Origin: CAMAVH01 sp046297835
GTDB lineage: Bacteria; Pseudomonadota; Alphaproteobacteria; SMXQ01
DNA length: 64,000 bases
Assembly: GCA_046297835.1 (NCBI GenBank)
Contig: JBKBHI010000003.1
Coordinates: forward strand, 248,001 to 312,000
Direction of reading: 5' to 3'
A program made the position numbers and the translations under genes. The notes under the pieces are model-generated. The model searched no databases and was not told the DNA's origin. It saw only the letters and a program-made list of their open reading frames with translations. Below are positions 26,538 through 33,461 of the stretch, one piece after another. Position 1 is the stretch's first letter. The number at the start of each line of letters is the position of its first letter.

Positions 26538-27638
26538 TCAGTGCGCGGCGTCGTGCGGAACGTCGCCGAGGAACAGGCGCAGGCGGTCGCGGTCGAGGCT
26601 GACCGAGACCAGATCGCCCGGCTTCAACGGGCGGTCATGCCAGAATTGGACGACAGGACCGTGATCGCCCGCGCCCCAGCGCGCCGCGATCTCGTAACGG
26701 TCGCCTTTGAAATGAACCGAGGCGACGGCGAACTTCAGTTCGCCCTCGCCGCCAGCGCGCACCGCCGCGCCCGGCAAGAGCAACGTCGACGGGCCGGAAT
26801 GGCCGTTGACCATGTGCGGCAGATGCAGGCTTTCGCCCTGGCCTTCGGGGTGAAAAGCGCCGGCTTCGGCGCGGCCGCGTATCAGGCTGCCCGACTTGAG
26901 AAACGCGGCGACCCAGGCATCGATGGGGTTTTTATACAGCGCCTCCGGCGTGTCGCATTGCACGATGCGGCCGGCGCGCATCACGGCGATGCGGTCGGCG
27001 AGGCTGAGCGCTTCGGACTGATCGTGCGTGACGTAGATCGCCGTCGCGCCGAGATCGCGCGTCAACATGGCGATCTCGCGGCCGAGCGAATCGCGCAACG
27101 CGGCGTCGAGATTGGACAAAGGCTCGTCGAACAGCAGCACGCGCGGCGAATCGACGATGGCGCGCGCCAAGGCGACGCGCTGCTGCTGGCCGCCCGACAA
27201 TTCGCCGGGAAAGCGATCCGCGAGATGCCAGAGCGAGACGCGGCGCAGCGCCGCTTCGATCAGGCCCGCGCGCTGGCCAGCGGGGACGCGCCGCGCCGCC
27301 AACGGGAAGCCGACATTGTCGCGCACGCGCATGTGGGGCCACAGGGCATAGTCCTGAAACACCATGCCGAGGCCGCGGCGCTCGGCCGGCATGAAGAATT
27401 TCGTCTCGGGCGCGGCGACCAGGCGGTCGCCAAGCTTAATGCGGCCCTCGTCCGGCGCGAGCAGGCCGGCGATGGCGCGCAGCAAGGTGGTCTTGCCGCA
27501 ACCCGACGGGCCCAACAAGGCGACGAATTCGCCGGGTCGTATAGACAGGTCGATGCCGTCGATGGCCCGGAAGCCGCCGAACGCCTTGGCGAGGCGGACG
27601 ATCTCGACGCCGTTGCCGGCGGCAGAAATGGCGGACAT
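26538..27638 (-). CDS. ABC transporter ATP-binding protein, FbpC/PotA-like
   Basis: This 366-residue cytoplasmic ATPase energises the importer encoded downstream. Walker A is GPSGCGKTT (residues 43-51), the signature LSGGQQQR, and Walker B RVLLFDEPLSNLD with the catalytic Glu; the H-loop is YVTHDQSEAL. The C-terminal third (about residues 250-366) is a TOBE-type regulatory domain as in FbpC, PotA and MalK. It is the first gene of the operon; the binding-protein gene follows after 38 bases. No Fur or Irr box is evident to me upstream. Confidence 0.9.
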   Translation of the reverse strand: MSAISAAGNGVEIVRLAKAFGGFRAIDGIDLSIRPGEFVALLGPSGCGKTTLLRAIAGLLAPDEGRIKLGDRLVAAPETKFFMPAERRGLGMVFQDYALWPHMRVRDNVGFPLAARRVPAGQRAGLIEAALRRVSLWHLADRFPGELSGGQQQRVALARAIVDSPRVLLFDEPLSNLDAALRDSLGREIAMLTRDLGATAIYVTHDQSEALSLADRIAVMRAGRIVQCDTPEALYKNPIDAWVAAFLKSGSLIRGRAEAGAFHPEGQGESLHLPHMVNGHSGPSTLLLPGAAVRAGGEGELKFAVASVHFKGDRYEIAARWGAGDHGPVVQFWHDRPLKPGDLVSVSLDRDRLRLFLGDVPHDAAH

Positions 27639-28012
27639 TCGCGGTTCCCCGGACGATGAAATCGGCCGGATACTAGGGACAGCCCCGCGACATGGATGGG
27701 ACAGACAGATGACAGAACCATGACAAATCGGCCATTTTCCGCCGGCAAGCCGCCCTTGCGAAAATCTGTGGATATCTTTCGCCCCGTCATGTAGCGTTCA
27801 CATAGTCGATGTAGAAATACGTCGGTGAGTCAGTAACGGGTTGGAGCGCGTGCACTACATATTGTTGCCCCTCTCCTCGGCGATCAGCGCAAGCGAAGCT
27901 TGCGTCACGGCTTCGCCGCCGCCTCTGGCCGCTGGCCCGGCATCCGCCACGCGCTGCCGCGCCTCTCGCCTCACGGCAACCGATTTTTCGCCTTTCCTCG
28001 CCCAGCCTGCCC
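27639..28012. other. 374-base region between the importer operon and the phoH leader terminator
   Basis: The left part should hold the promoter of the leftward importer operon. The right part (about 27840-28012) reads as untranslated leader or a small RNA body, because it ends in a strong intrinsic terminator at 28013-28039 placed only 37 bases before the phoH start codon. Open frames here are low-complexity and have no ribosome site. No convincing sigma-70 promoter was found by eye. Confidence 0.35.
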
Positions 28013-28039
28013 AAACGCTTCCGCTTCGGAAGCGTTTTT
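28013..28039 (+). terminator. Intrinsic terminator inside the phoH leader
   Basis: A perfect 10-base-pair stem, AAACGCTTCC/GGAAGCGTTT, with a 5-base loop, runs into five T residues. It sits between any upstream promoter and the phoH ribosome site (GGAGG), so it either ends a small upstream RNA or attenuates phoH. Confidence 0.7.
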
Positions 28040-28075
28040 CGTTTGTGTCTTTCGTTTCCCTTCATGGAGGTGTCG

Positions 28076-28825
28076 ATGGCTAAACGGTCCCAGCGCCAAG
28101 CTGCCCAAAAGACTTCAGGGCGCGCCCCCGCGTTCGACGCGGAGATCCACGCTCTGTTTCCGAAAGGGGGACCGTTCAACGACGACGACGATCGCGACAA
28201 AAGCTACGTCCGCAAGGTCAGGCCGCAGAGCGACAATCAGCGCCAGCTGATGGAAGCGATCGACAAGAAAAACCTCGTCCTCGCCCTCGGCCCCGCCGGC
28301 ACCGGCAAGACCTATCTCGCCATCGCCAAGGCGGTCGAAGCGCTCGAAGCCGGCAAGATCGAGCGCATCATGCTTTCGCGCCCGGCGGTCGAGGCCGGCG
28401 AAAGCCTCGGCTACCTGCCCGGCGATCTGGAGGAGAAGCTGGCGCCCTATCTGCGCCCGCTCTACGACGCGCTGAGCGACCGCCTGGGCCGCAAGCGGCT
28501 CAAAGCGATGCTCTCCGACGGCTCCATCGAGATCGCTCCGGTCGGCTATATGCGCGGACGCACGCTCAACAACGCCTTCGTCGTGATCGACGAGGCGCAG
28601 AACTGCACCTACACGCAGATCAAGATGCTGATGACCCGCCTCGGCTGGCATTCGACCATGGTGCTGACCGGCGATCCCGACCAGACCGACCTGCTGCCCG
28701 GCATGTCGGGCCTCGCCGACATCGCCAAGCGTCTCGAAGTCCTGCCTGACATCTCCGTCGTGCATCTGCAGGATCGCGACATCGTGCGCCATCCGCTCGT
28801 CGCGAGCATGCTGACGGTGCTGTGA
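28076..28825 (+). CDS. PhoH family P-loop ATPase
   Basis: This 249-residue protein is a PhoH-type cytoplasmic ATPase with a helicase-like core. Walker A is GPAGTGKT (residues 72-79), followed by MLSRPAVEAGESLGYLPGD, and Walker B is AFVVIDEAQN. The sequence LTGDPDQTDLL and the C-terminal VVHLQDRDIVRHPLV are family hallmarks. It lacks the N-terminal KH or PIN additions of other PhoH groups; the first 50 residues are basic and low-complexity. GGAGG lies 6 bases before ATG 28076. PhoH proteins are linked to phosphate starvation and RNA metabolism, but the exact role is unknown. Confidence 0.9.
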   Translation: MAKRSQRQAAQKTSGRAPAFDAEIHALFPKGGPFNDDDDRDKSYVRKVRPQSDNQRQLMEAIDKKNLVLALGPAGTGKTYLAIAKAVEALEAGKIERIMLSRPAVEAGESLGYLPGDLEEKLAPYLRPLYDALSDRLGRKRLKAMLSDGSIEIAPVGYMRGRTLNNAFVVIDEAQNCTYTQIKMLMTRLGWHSTMVLTGDPDQTDLLPGMSGLADIAKRLEVLPDISVVHLQDRDIVRHPLVASMLTVL

Positions 28826-28857
28826 GCTAGCGGCCGAACAGGCCGCCACAAAACGAA

Positions 28858-28887
28858 AACGCCCGGACGGCGCGCCGTCCGGGCGTT
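28858..28887. terminator. Perfect 30-base palindrome after phoH
   Basis: The two 15-base arms beginning AACGCCCGG are fully self-complementary across 28858-28887. It lies between phoH and the convergent small gene at 28925-29065 and would form a very stable hairpin in either transcript. The following TTCGCATTTGCG is only weakly U-rich. Confidence 0.6.
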
Positions 28888-28924
28888 CGCATTTGCGAAG
28901 CTGCCACGTATCAGATGCGGACGG

Positions 28925-29065
28925 TCACATGTCGTCGCGCTGATACTGCTCCTCTTTCAAGCGCTCCTCGAATTTGCGGCGGCGCTCCTCGGCTTCGCGG
29001 CGCTTCTTCTCCTCGTCAGAATCCGCAGCCGGCGTTTCATTCTTCGGCGGGTTCGGCGTCGTCAT
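28925..29065 (-). CDS. 46-residue charged microprotein
   Basis: This small gene has a strong ribosome site (AGGAGG, 5 bases before the ATG at 29063-29065). The product starts MTTPNPPKNETPAAD and continues as an almost uninterrupted run of Glu, Arg and Lys (DEEKKRREAEERRRK and FEERLKEEQ), ending YQRDDM. It is predicted to be a single charged helix, possibly a coiled-coil or RNA/ribosome-associated peptide. I do not recognise a named family. It is transcribed convergently to phoH and divergently from the receiver gene at 29216. Confidence 0.7.
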   Translation of the reverse strand: MTTPNPPKNETPAADSDEEKKRREAEERRRKFEERLKEEQYQRDDM

Positions 29066-29130
29066 GTTTGCCTCCTGGCGCTGGGGCCCTACATCTAAAA
29101 GTTGAGGAAAAACTCTTCCGCCACTTTTGG

Positions 29131-29159
29131 TTGCACAAGCCTTTGAACATTCTTAATAA
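29131..29159 (+). promoter_or_regulatory. Sigma-70-like promoter candidate for the receiver gene
   Basis: TTGCAC (29131-29136), a 17-base spacer and TAATAA (29154-29159) lie in an AT-rich stretch ahead of the TTG start at 29216. A second AT-rich element, TATGCTATATT, follows about 15 bases downstream and could be an alternative -10. Confidence 0.35.
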
Positions 29160-29215
29160 ATTTTGGTCATATTCTATGCTATATTGGCGAAAAGGCAATT
29201 TGGGAGCCTTAGGAA

Positions 29216-29602
29216 TTGGCCGCGCAAATACTGCTCGTCGACGATGAGGAAATGGTGCGGGTGCAAATCCGCTCCAGCCTGGAACTCGAAGGCTACGAAG
29301 TCCGCGAAGCCAGCAACGGCCGCGAGGCCATCGACATGCTCGCCGATTATACGCCCGATCTCATGATCACCGACATCTTGATGCCGGAAAAGGAAGGCAT
29401 CGAGACGATCCGCGAGGTGCGCCAGCAGCGCGCCGACATCAAGATCATCGCCATTTCGGGCGGCGTGCGCACCGAGAACATGGACTTCCTGAAGATCGCC
29501 AAGCGCCTCGGCGCGGATCTGGCGCTGCCCAAACCGTTCGGCCGCCAGCAATTGCTCGCCATGGTCAACCAGCTCGTCGGCCCGGCCTCCCCCAGCGCCT
29601 AA
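29216..29602 (+). CDS. Single-domain response regulator
   Basis: This 128-residue CheY-like receiver has the acidic pair DDEE (residues 9-12), phosphoacceptor Asp53 in LMITDILMPEKEG and a Lys in ALPKPFGRQ. There is no output domain. The start is TTG 29216; GGGAG lies 9 bases upstream and no in-frame ATG precedes the first beta strand. The gene stands alone behind its own AT-rich promoter region; its stop overlaps the stop of the convergent methyltransferase gene. It could serve either of the two hybrid kinases in this segment, but that is not shown by position. Confidence 0.9.
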   Translation: MAAQILLVDDEEMVRVQIRSSLELEGYEVREASNGREAIDMLADYTPDLMITDILMPEKEGIETIREVRQQRADIKIIAISGGVRTENMDFLKIAKRLGADLALPKPFGRQQLLAMVNQLVGPASPSA

Positions 29603-30489
29603 TCGCGCTCCGCCGCCCATTCGACGACGCGCTTGCCCGTCGCGTCGCCCGCTGCGGCGCGGCCGACGATGCGGCCGCCCTCGACGCGGCCGCGATAATC
29701 CCAGCGCACCGTGTGCGAGCCTTCGCGGATCGGAACCCAGAAGGAGATATCGCCGCCCACGAGCTTCGCGTCGCGAATCTCGATCGGCCTGAGCGACTCC
29801 GTCTCGAGGCGGCCGGCGATCTCCTGGAAGGTCTGCGACAGGCGCAGCCGATGGTCCTGCATCGCCCCGGATCGCGTCTCGCGCCAGCGCCAGACGCCGG
29901 CCGCCTTGGCCGGAACGATCCACAGCCGCACCCAGCTTTCGCCGTAATGGGCGTTGGACTTCACCAGCTCCGCGCGGTCGGGCCGCCAATCGGCCATGTC
30001 GTGAAAATGCGAGACGATGCGCGTGCCGGGCGCGAGATCGAGCAGGCTCGGACGCAGTTGCAAGTTGATCCGGGGGTACAGGAACATCGTGACGACGCTC
30101 GCGCCGGCGAGATCGGTCTTGAAAATATCCTCCTGACGGAAGATCGCGCGGTCGGCGACGCCGGCGGCGCGCGCGTTGGCCTCGCTAAGCTTGACCAGAT
30201 TGCCGTTCAGCTCGATGCCGAGTGCGCGCGCGCCGAAATCGCGCGCGGCGGCGATGACGATGCGGCCATCGCCGGAGCCGAGGTCGATCAGGCTGTCGGC
30301 CGGGCCGACATCGGCGATGCGCAGCATGGTCCGCACCACGACATCCGGCGTCGGCTCGTAAGGCACGACGATCTCGCCGCCCGCTTGCGTCTTGGGCGGC
30401 GGCTCGGGCGCGGTGAAGGCGACGCCCGGCGCGGCCATGCTCGCCGCCATGACCGTCAAAACCGCCCACAGGAATAGCCGTTGTCTCAT
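29599..30489 (-). CDS. Exported class I SAM-dependent methyltransferase-like protein
   Basis: This 296-residue protein has an N-terminal signal peptide (about residues 1-25, hydrophobic LFLWAVLTVMAASMAA) followed by a Rossmann methyltransferase domain. Motif I is LIDLGSGDGRIVIAAA, with the acidic motif II residue in ALGIELNG, and DIF at motif III. The region after about residue 190 is a separate beta-rich extension of unknown function. A SAM-binding domain behind a signal peptide is odd because SAM is not expected in the periplasm; the hydrophobic part may instead be a membrane anchor facing the cytoplasm. Confidence 0.75.
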   Translation of the reverse strand: MRQRLFLWAVLTVMAASMAAPGVAFTAPEPPPKTQAGGEIVVPYEPTPDVVVRTMLRIADVGPADSLIDLGSGDGRIVIAAARDFGARALGIELNGNLVKLSEANARAAGVADRAIFRQEDIFKTDLAGASVVTMFLYPRINLQLRPSLLDLAPGTRIVSHFHDMADWRPDRAELVKSNAHYGESWVRLWIVPAKAAGVWRWRETRSGAMQDHRLRLSQTFQEIAGRLETESLRPIEIRDAKLVGGDISFWVPIREGSHTVRWDYRGRVEGGRIVGRAAAGDATGKRVVEWAAERD

Positions 30490-30582
30490 GTCCGCCCTCC
30501 GCGAAAAGCGCAGCTTAACACGCCGCGCCGGCTCGCTTAAGCCGCGCGCGGCCGCTAGGATGCGGCGCGAAAGGACATTCCC

Positions 30583-31008
30583 ATGGCCATGATCCGCCTG
30601 GCTCCCGGCTTTTCCGTCGACGAGCGCGACCTCGACTGGCAATTCGCCCGCGCCAGCGGCCCGGGCGGGCAAAACGTCAACAAGGTCGAGACTGCCGCGC
30701 TGCTGCGCTTCGACGTCGCCCAATCGGCGCTGCCCGAGGGTTGGCGCGCGCGCCTGCTGGCGCTCGCCGGCCGCCGCGTCACCAACGACGGCGTGCTGGT
30801 GATTCATGCGCAACGCTTCCGCAGCCAGGAGCGCAACCGCGAGGACGCGCTGGAGCGGCTGATCGCCCTGGTGAGCGAAGCGCGCCTGCCGCCGCGCCCG
30901 CGCGTGCCGACCAAGGTTAGCCGCACGCAAAAAAAGAAGCGGCTGGCCGATAAGGCCAACCGCTCCCAGATCAAAAACGCCCGCCAGCGTCCCGGACGGG
31001 ACGATTAA
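30583..31008 (+). CDS. arfB: Alternative ribosome-rescue factor ArfB (YaeJ)
   Basis: This 141-residue protein is a peptidyl-tRNA hydrolase that releases ribosomes stalled without a stop codon. The catalytic GGQ is at residues 28-30 in ASGPGGQNVNKVET. The basic C-terminal tail that enters the mRNA channel is present: KVSRTQKKKRLADKANRS then KNARQRPG. Length and layout match ArfB rather than RF1/RF2. The gene is alone and convergent with the first of the TctC-like genes. Confidence 0.93.
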   Translation: MAMIRLAPGFSVDERDLDWQFARASGPGGQNVNKVETAALLRFDVAQSALPEGWRARLLALAGRRVTNDGVLVIHAQRFRSQERNREDALERLIALVSEARLPPRPRVPTKVSRTQKKKRLADKANRSQIKNARQRPGRDD

Positions 31009-31024
31009 GCGGGACGGTCGAGTC

Positions 31025-32065
31025 TCACTTCATCGCCTGAATGAGGCGATCCACCACCGGCTTCGGCGTGGCGTACATGCGCTCGACGAGCTTCTGCACC
31101 GCCTCGCCCGAATCGTAGTCGATATCGAGCTTGGACTTCTCGGCGTCGGCGAGGAACTGCTTGTCCTTCATCGTCGCGGCGAAGGCGGCTTGCAGGATCT
31201 TCAGGCGGTCGGCCGGGATGCCCGGCGGCGCGATGAACGGACGGCCGAACACCTGCTGGCCGATCATCAGCTCCAGCAGCTGCTTGTCGGACTCGTTCTT
31301 GACGAAGCTCCAGATGCTCGGCACGCCCATCTTGTCGAGATCGGGATCGTTCTCCATGCCGAACTGGACGGCGACGGTGACCGACTTGTTGGCCAGCCAA
31401 TCGGCCTTCTGGGTCTTCAGGCTCGTCCAGGCCCAGCCGCACAGGCCGTCGGCCTCGCCGCGCTCGACGGCGAGCGTGATGTCGAGCGTGCCTTTGTAGC
31501 CGCGGATGATCTTGAACTTGGTGCCGAGCACCTCGTTCATCACCGCCGGATAATCCTGCGTCGAGCCGCCTTCGGCCGTCGCGCCCATGATCACCTCGGT
31601 CTTCGTCGCGGCGGCCACGGTCGTCGCCGGCGCGCCGTTGCGCAGGGCGCAGACGCGGACTTCCTTGTTGGCCGTGCCGAGATAGCTGAACTTCGGCGGA
31701 TCGTAGGTCGTGCTGCGCTTCTCTTCGAGCAGCGGCGACATGATCGAGCCGGGGAAGATGATGCCGATGGCCGAGCCGTCCTTCGGCGCGACGCTGTAGA
31801 TGTATTCCGCCGCCTTGCTGCTGCCGGCGCCGGGCATGTTCTTCGGCACGAAGGTCGGGTTGCCGGACAGATGGCGCGGCATGTGGCGCGCGACGACGCG
31901 GCCGTAGACGTCGTAGCCGCCGCCGGGCGCGGCGCCGATGATCATGTCGACGCTGCGGCCCTTGTAGAAATCGGCGGCGGACTGGGCCGACGCGCCGCCA
32001 GCGAACGCCAGAGCGCAGAGGCCGGTCGCGACGGATAGAATCCGGACTTGTTGAGAAATCGGCAT
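31025..32065 (-). CDS. TctC/Bug-like periplasmic binding protein (copy 1)
   Basis: This 346-residue exported protein belongs to the tripartite tricarboxylate transporter receptor (TctC/Bug) family, which captures organic acids in the periplasm for a TctAB-type membrane partner. The signal peptide ends GGASAQ. Family blocks are ADFYKGRSVDMIIGAAPGG, YDVYGRVVARHMPRHL, VPKNMPGAGS and PKDGSAIG. I chose ATG 32063-32065 with GGAGA upstream rather than an adjacent TTG. No tctA or tctB gene is present in this 64 kb. The next gene upstream on this strand is a second copy of the same family. Confidence 0.85.
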   Translation of the reverse strand: MPISQQVRILSVATGLCALAFAGGASAQSAADFYKGRSVDMIIGAAPGGGYDVYGRVVARHMPRHLSGNPTFVPKNMPGAGSSKAAEYIYSVAPKDGSAIGIIFPGSIMSPLLEEKRSTTYDPPKFSYLGTANKEVRVCALRNGAPATTVAAATKTEVIMGATAEGGSTQDYPAVMNEVLGTKFKIIRGYKGTLDITLAVERGEADGLCGWAWTSLKTQKADWLANKSVTVAVQFGMENDPDLDKMGVPSIWSFVKNESDKQLLELMIGQQVFGRPFIAPPGIPADRLKILQAAFAATMKDKQFLADAEKSKLDIDYDSGEAVQKLVERMYATPKPVVDRLIQAMK

Positions 32066-32155
32066 CAATGTCTCCCTGTTTGCTGCGGCCGTTCACCGCT
32101 TGAAAAGTTTTTTACACGCCGAGGCCGCGCTTGTCACCCCGCGATCCGGATGGCG

Positions 32156-32190
32156 AAAACCCCGTGCCGAAAGATCGGCACGGGGTTTTT
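32156..32190. terminator. Strong bidirectional intrinsic terminator between two TctC-like genes
   Basis: A perfect 15-base-pair stem starting AAAACCCCGTGCCGA, with a 4-base loop AAGA, ends in T residues on both strands. It follows the stop of the upstream leftward gene and so separates the two adjacent family members into independent transcripts. Confidence 0.8.
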
Positions 32191-32218
32191 ATCCGCATAA
32201 GATCAAGCGTTTGGCTGC

Positions 32219-33259
32219 TCAGCGCGCGGGCGGCGCGATGGCGGCGGACAGCTTTTCGGCCAGCGCCGGCGGCGTCTTGACGATGCGCGCCACCACCTCG
32301 TCGACGGACGCGCCGGACGACAGGGCGATGTCGAGCTTGCTCTTCTCCGTATCGCGCATGAAATCCGGATCCTTGCCCGTCGCCATGAAGGCGTCGCGCA
32401 AGGTCGCGACGCGATCCTTCGGAATGTCCGGCGGCGCGACGATCGGGCGCGCCACAGTCTTCTGCGCCATGATCAGTTCCATGATCTGACGGTCCTCGGC
32501 GTTCTTCACGTAATCGAGCGCCAGCGGCACGTCGGGCAGGTCCGGCTCCTTGACGAGCGCGCTCTGCATCAGCACGCGGATCTTCTTGTCGCGCAGATAA
32601 TCGCCACGCCGGCTCTTGACGTTGGACCACGACCAGTCGCCGAGGCCGTGGACCTCGCCGCGCTCCATCGCCAAGGTCACTTCGGTCGTGCCCGGATAGC
32701 CGGAGATGACCCTGAACTTGGTGCCGATCAGGGCGTTGAGCAGGCGCGGCGTGGTCTCGGTGTCGATGGTCGGGCCGGTGCCGCCAACCACCATCTCCGT
32801 GGTGAACAGATCGTCGGTCGTCTTGATCGGCGAATCGGCCCAAGCGACCACCACCGCCGTCTCGGACGCCATGTTGCCGATCCAGTTGAACTTGGCGATG
32901 TCGAAGCGCACGCCGGTCGGGTTGGTGAGCGTGGCCGTCAGCATGCCGCGCTGGACCATGCCGAAGGTCGAGCCGTCTTTCGGCGCGATCGTGTAAAGGT
33001 GGTTGGTCGCCGCCAGGCTGCCGGCGGCGGGCATGTTCTGCACGACGAAGCTGGGGTCGCCCGGCAAGTGCTTGCCCATATGGCGCGACAGCAGCCGCGC
33101 TTGAGCGTCATAGCCGCCGCCCGGGCTCGCGCCGACGATCATGGTGATCTGCCGGCCCTTATAAAATTCCGCCGGCGTCTGCCCCGCCGCCGCCGAGGCA
33201 AGCGCCGCGCCGCAAGCCAGGATGCCGCTGGCCAGCGCCAGCCGTGCCGTTTCCGCCAT
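32219..33259 (-). CDS. TctC/Bug-like periplasmic binding protein (copy 2)
   Basis: This 346-residue protein has a signal peptide (MAETARLALAS... ending SAAAGQ) and TctC blocks AEFYKGRQITMIVGASPGGG, YDAQARLLSRHMGKHL, VQNMPAAGSLAATNHLY and PKDGSTFG. The ATG at 33257-33259 is preferred because it opens the signal peptide and has GGGAGG upstream; the frame is open further upstream with no function. It is the tandem neighbour of copy 1 but is cut off from it by a strong terminator. Ligand unknown; family ligands include citrate, aromatic acids and glutamate. Confidence 0.85.
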   Translation of the reverse strand: MAETARLALASGILACGAALASAAAGQTPAEFYKGRQITMIVGASPGGGYDAQARLLSRHMGKHLPGDPSFVVQNMPAAGSLAATNHLYTIAPKDGSTFGMVQRGMLTATLTNPTGVRFDIAKFNWIGNMASETAVVVAWADSPIKTTDDLFTTEMVVGGTGPTIDTETTPRLLNALIGTKFRVISGYPGTTEVTLAMERGEVHGLGDWSWSNVKSRRGDYLRDKKIRVLMQSALVKEPDLPDVPLALDYVKNAEDRQIMELIMAQKTVARPIVAPPDIPKDRVATLRDAFMATGKDPDFMRDTEKSKLDIALSSGASVDEVVARIVKTPPALAEKLSAAIAPPAR

Positions 33260-33389
33260 AGATGCCTCCCTGCTGCTTTGCCCGGTTCGAACGGCGGCTT
33301 TTGCCGAAAGGCTAATACCTCCTCCCCGCCGCCGCAACGCCACCGCCCCGCGTAATTAAACGTTAGTCGTTTCAGAATGTTAATCGCAG

Positions 33390-33418
33390 TGGACATTTTT
33401 TAATACTTTTTTTATACT
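33390..33418 (+). promoter_or_regulatory. Sigma-70-like promoter of the second hybrid kinase
   Basis: TGGACA (33390-33395), a 17-base spacer and TATACT (33413-33418) form the best promoter match in the window, 44 bases ahead of the start codon. An AAACG/CGTTT inverted repeat at 33358-33372 lies just upstream and may be a regulator site. Confidence 0.55.
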
Positions 33419-33461
33419 ACTTTAGTTATAAGCGGCCTGTTTTACCAACTGTGCCAGCGCC

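Noticed and set aside
27767..27775. TGTGGATAT resembles a DnaA box
   Set aside because: One mismatch to TGTGGATAA and a single site; no cluster, no AT-rich unwinding element and no dnaA or parAB genes nearby.
28076..28825. phoH as part of the usual ybeZ-ybeY-ybeX unit
   Set aside because: The neighbours are not ybeY or corC-like genes, and the protein lacks the KH-type N-terminal region; it belongs to another PhoH group.
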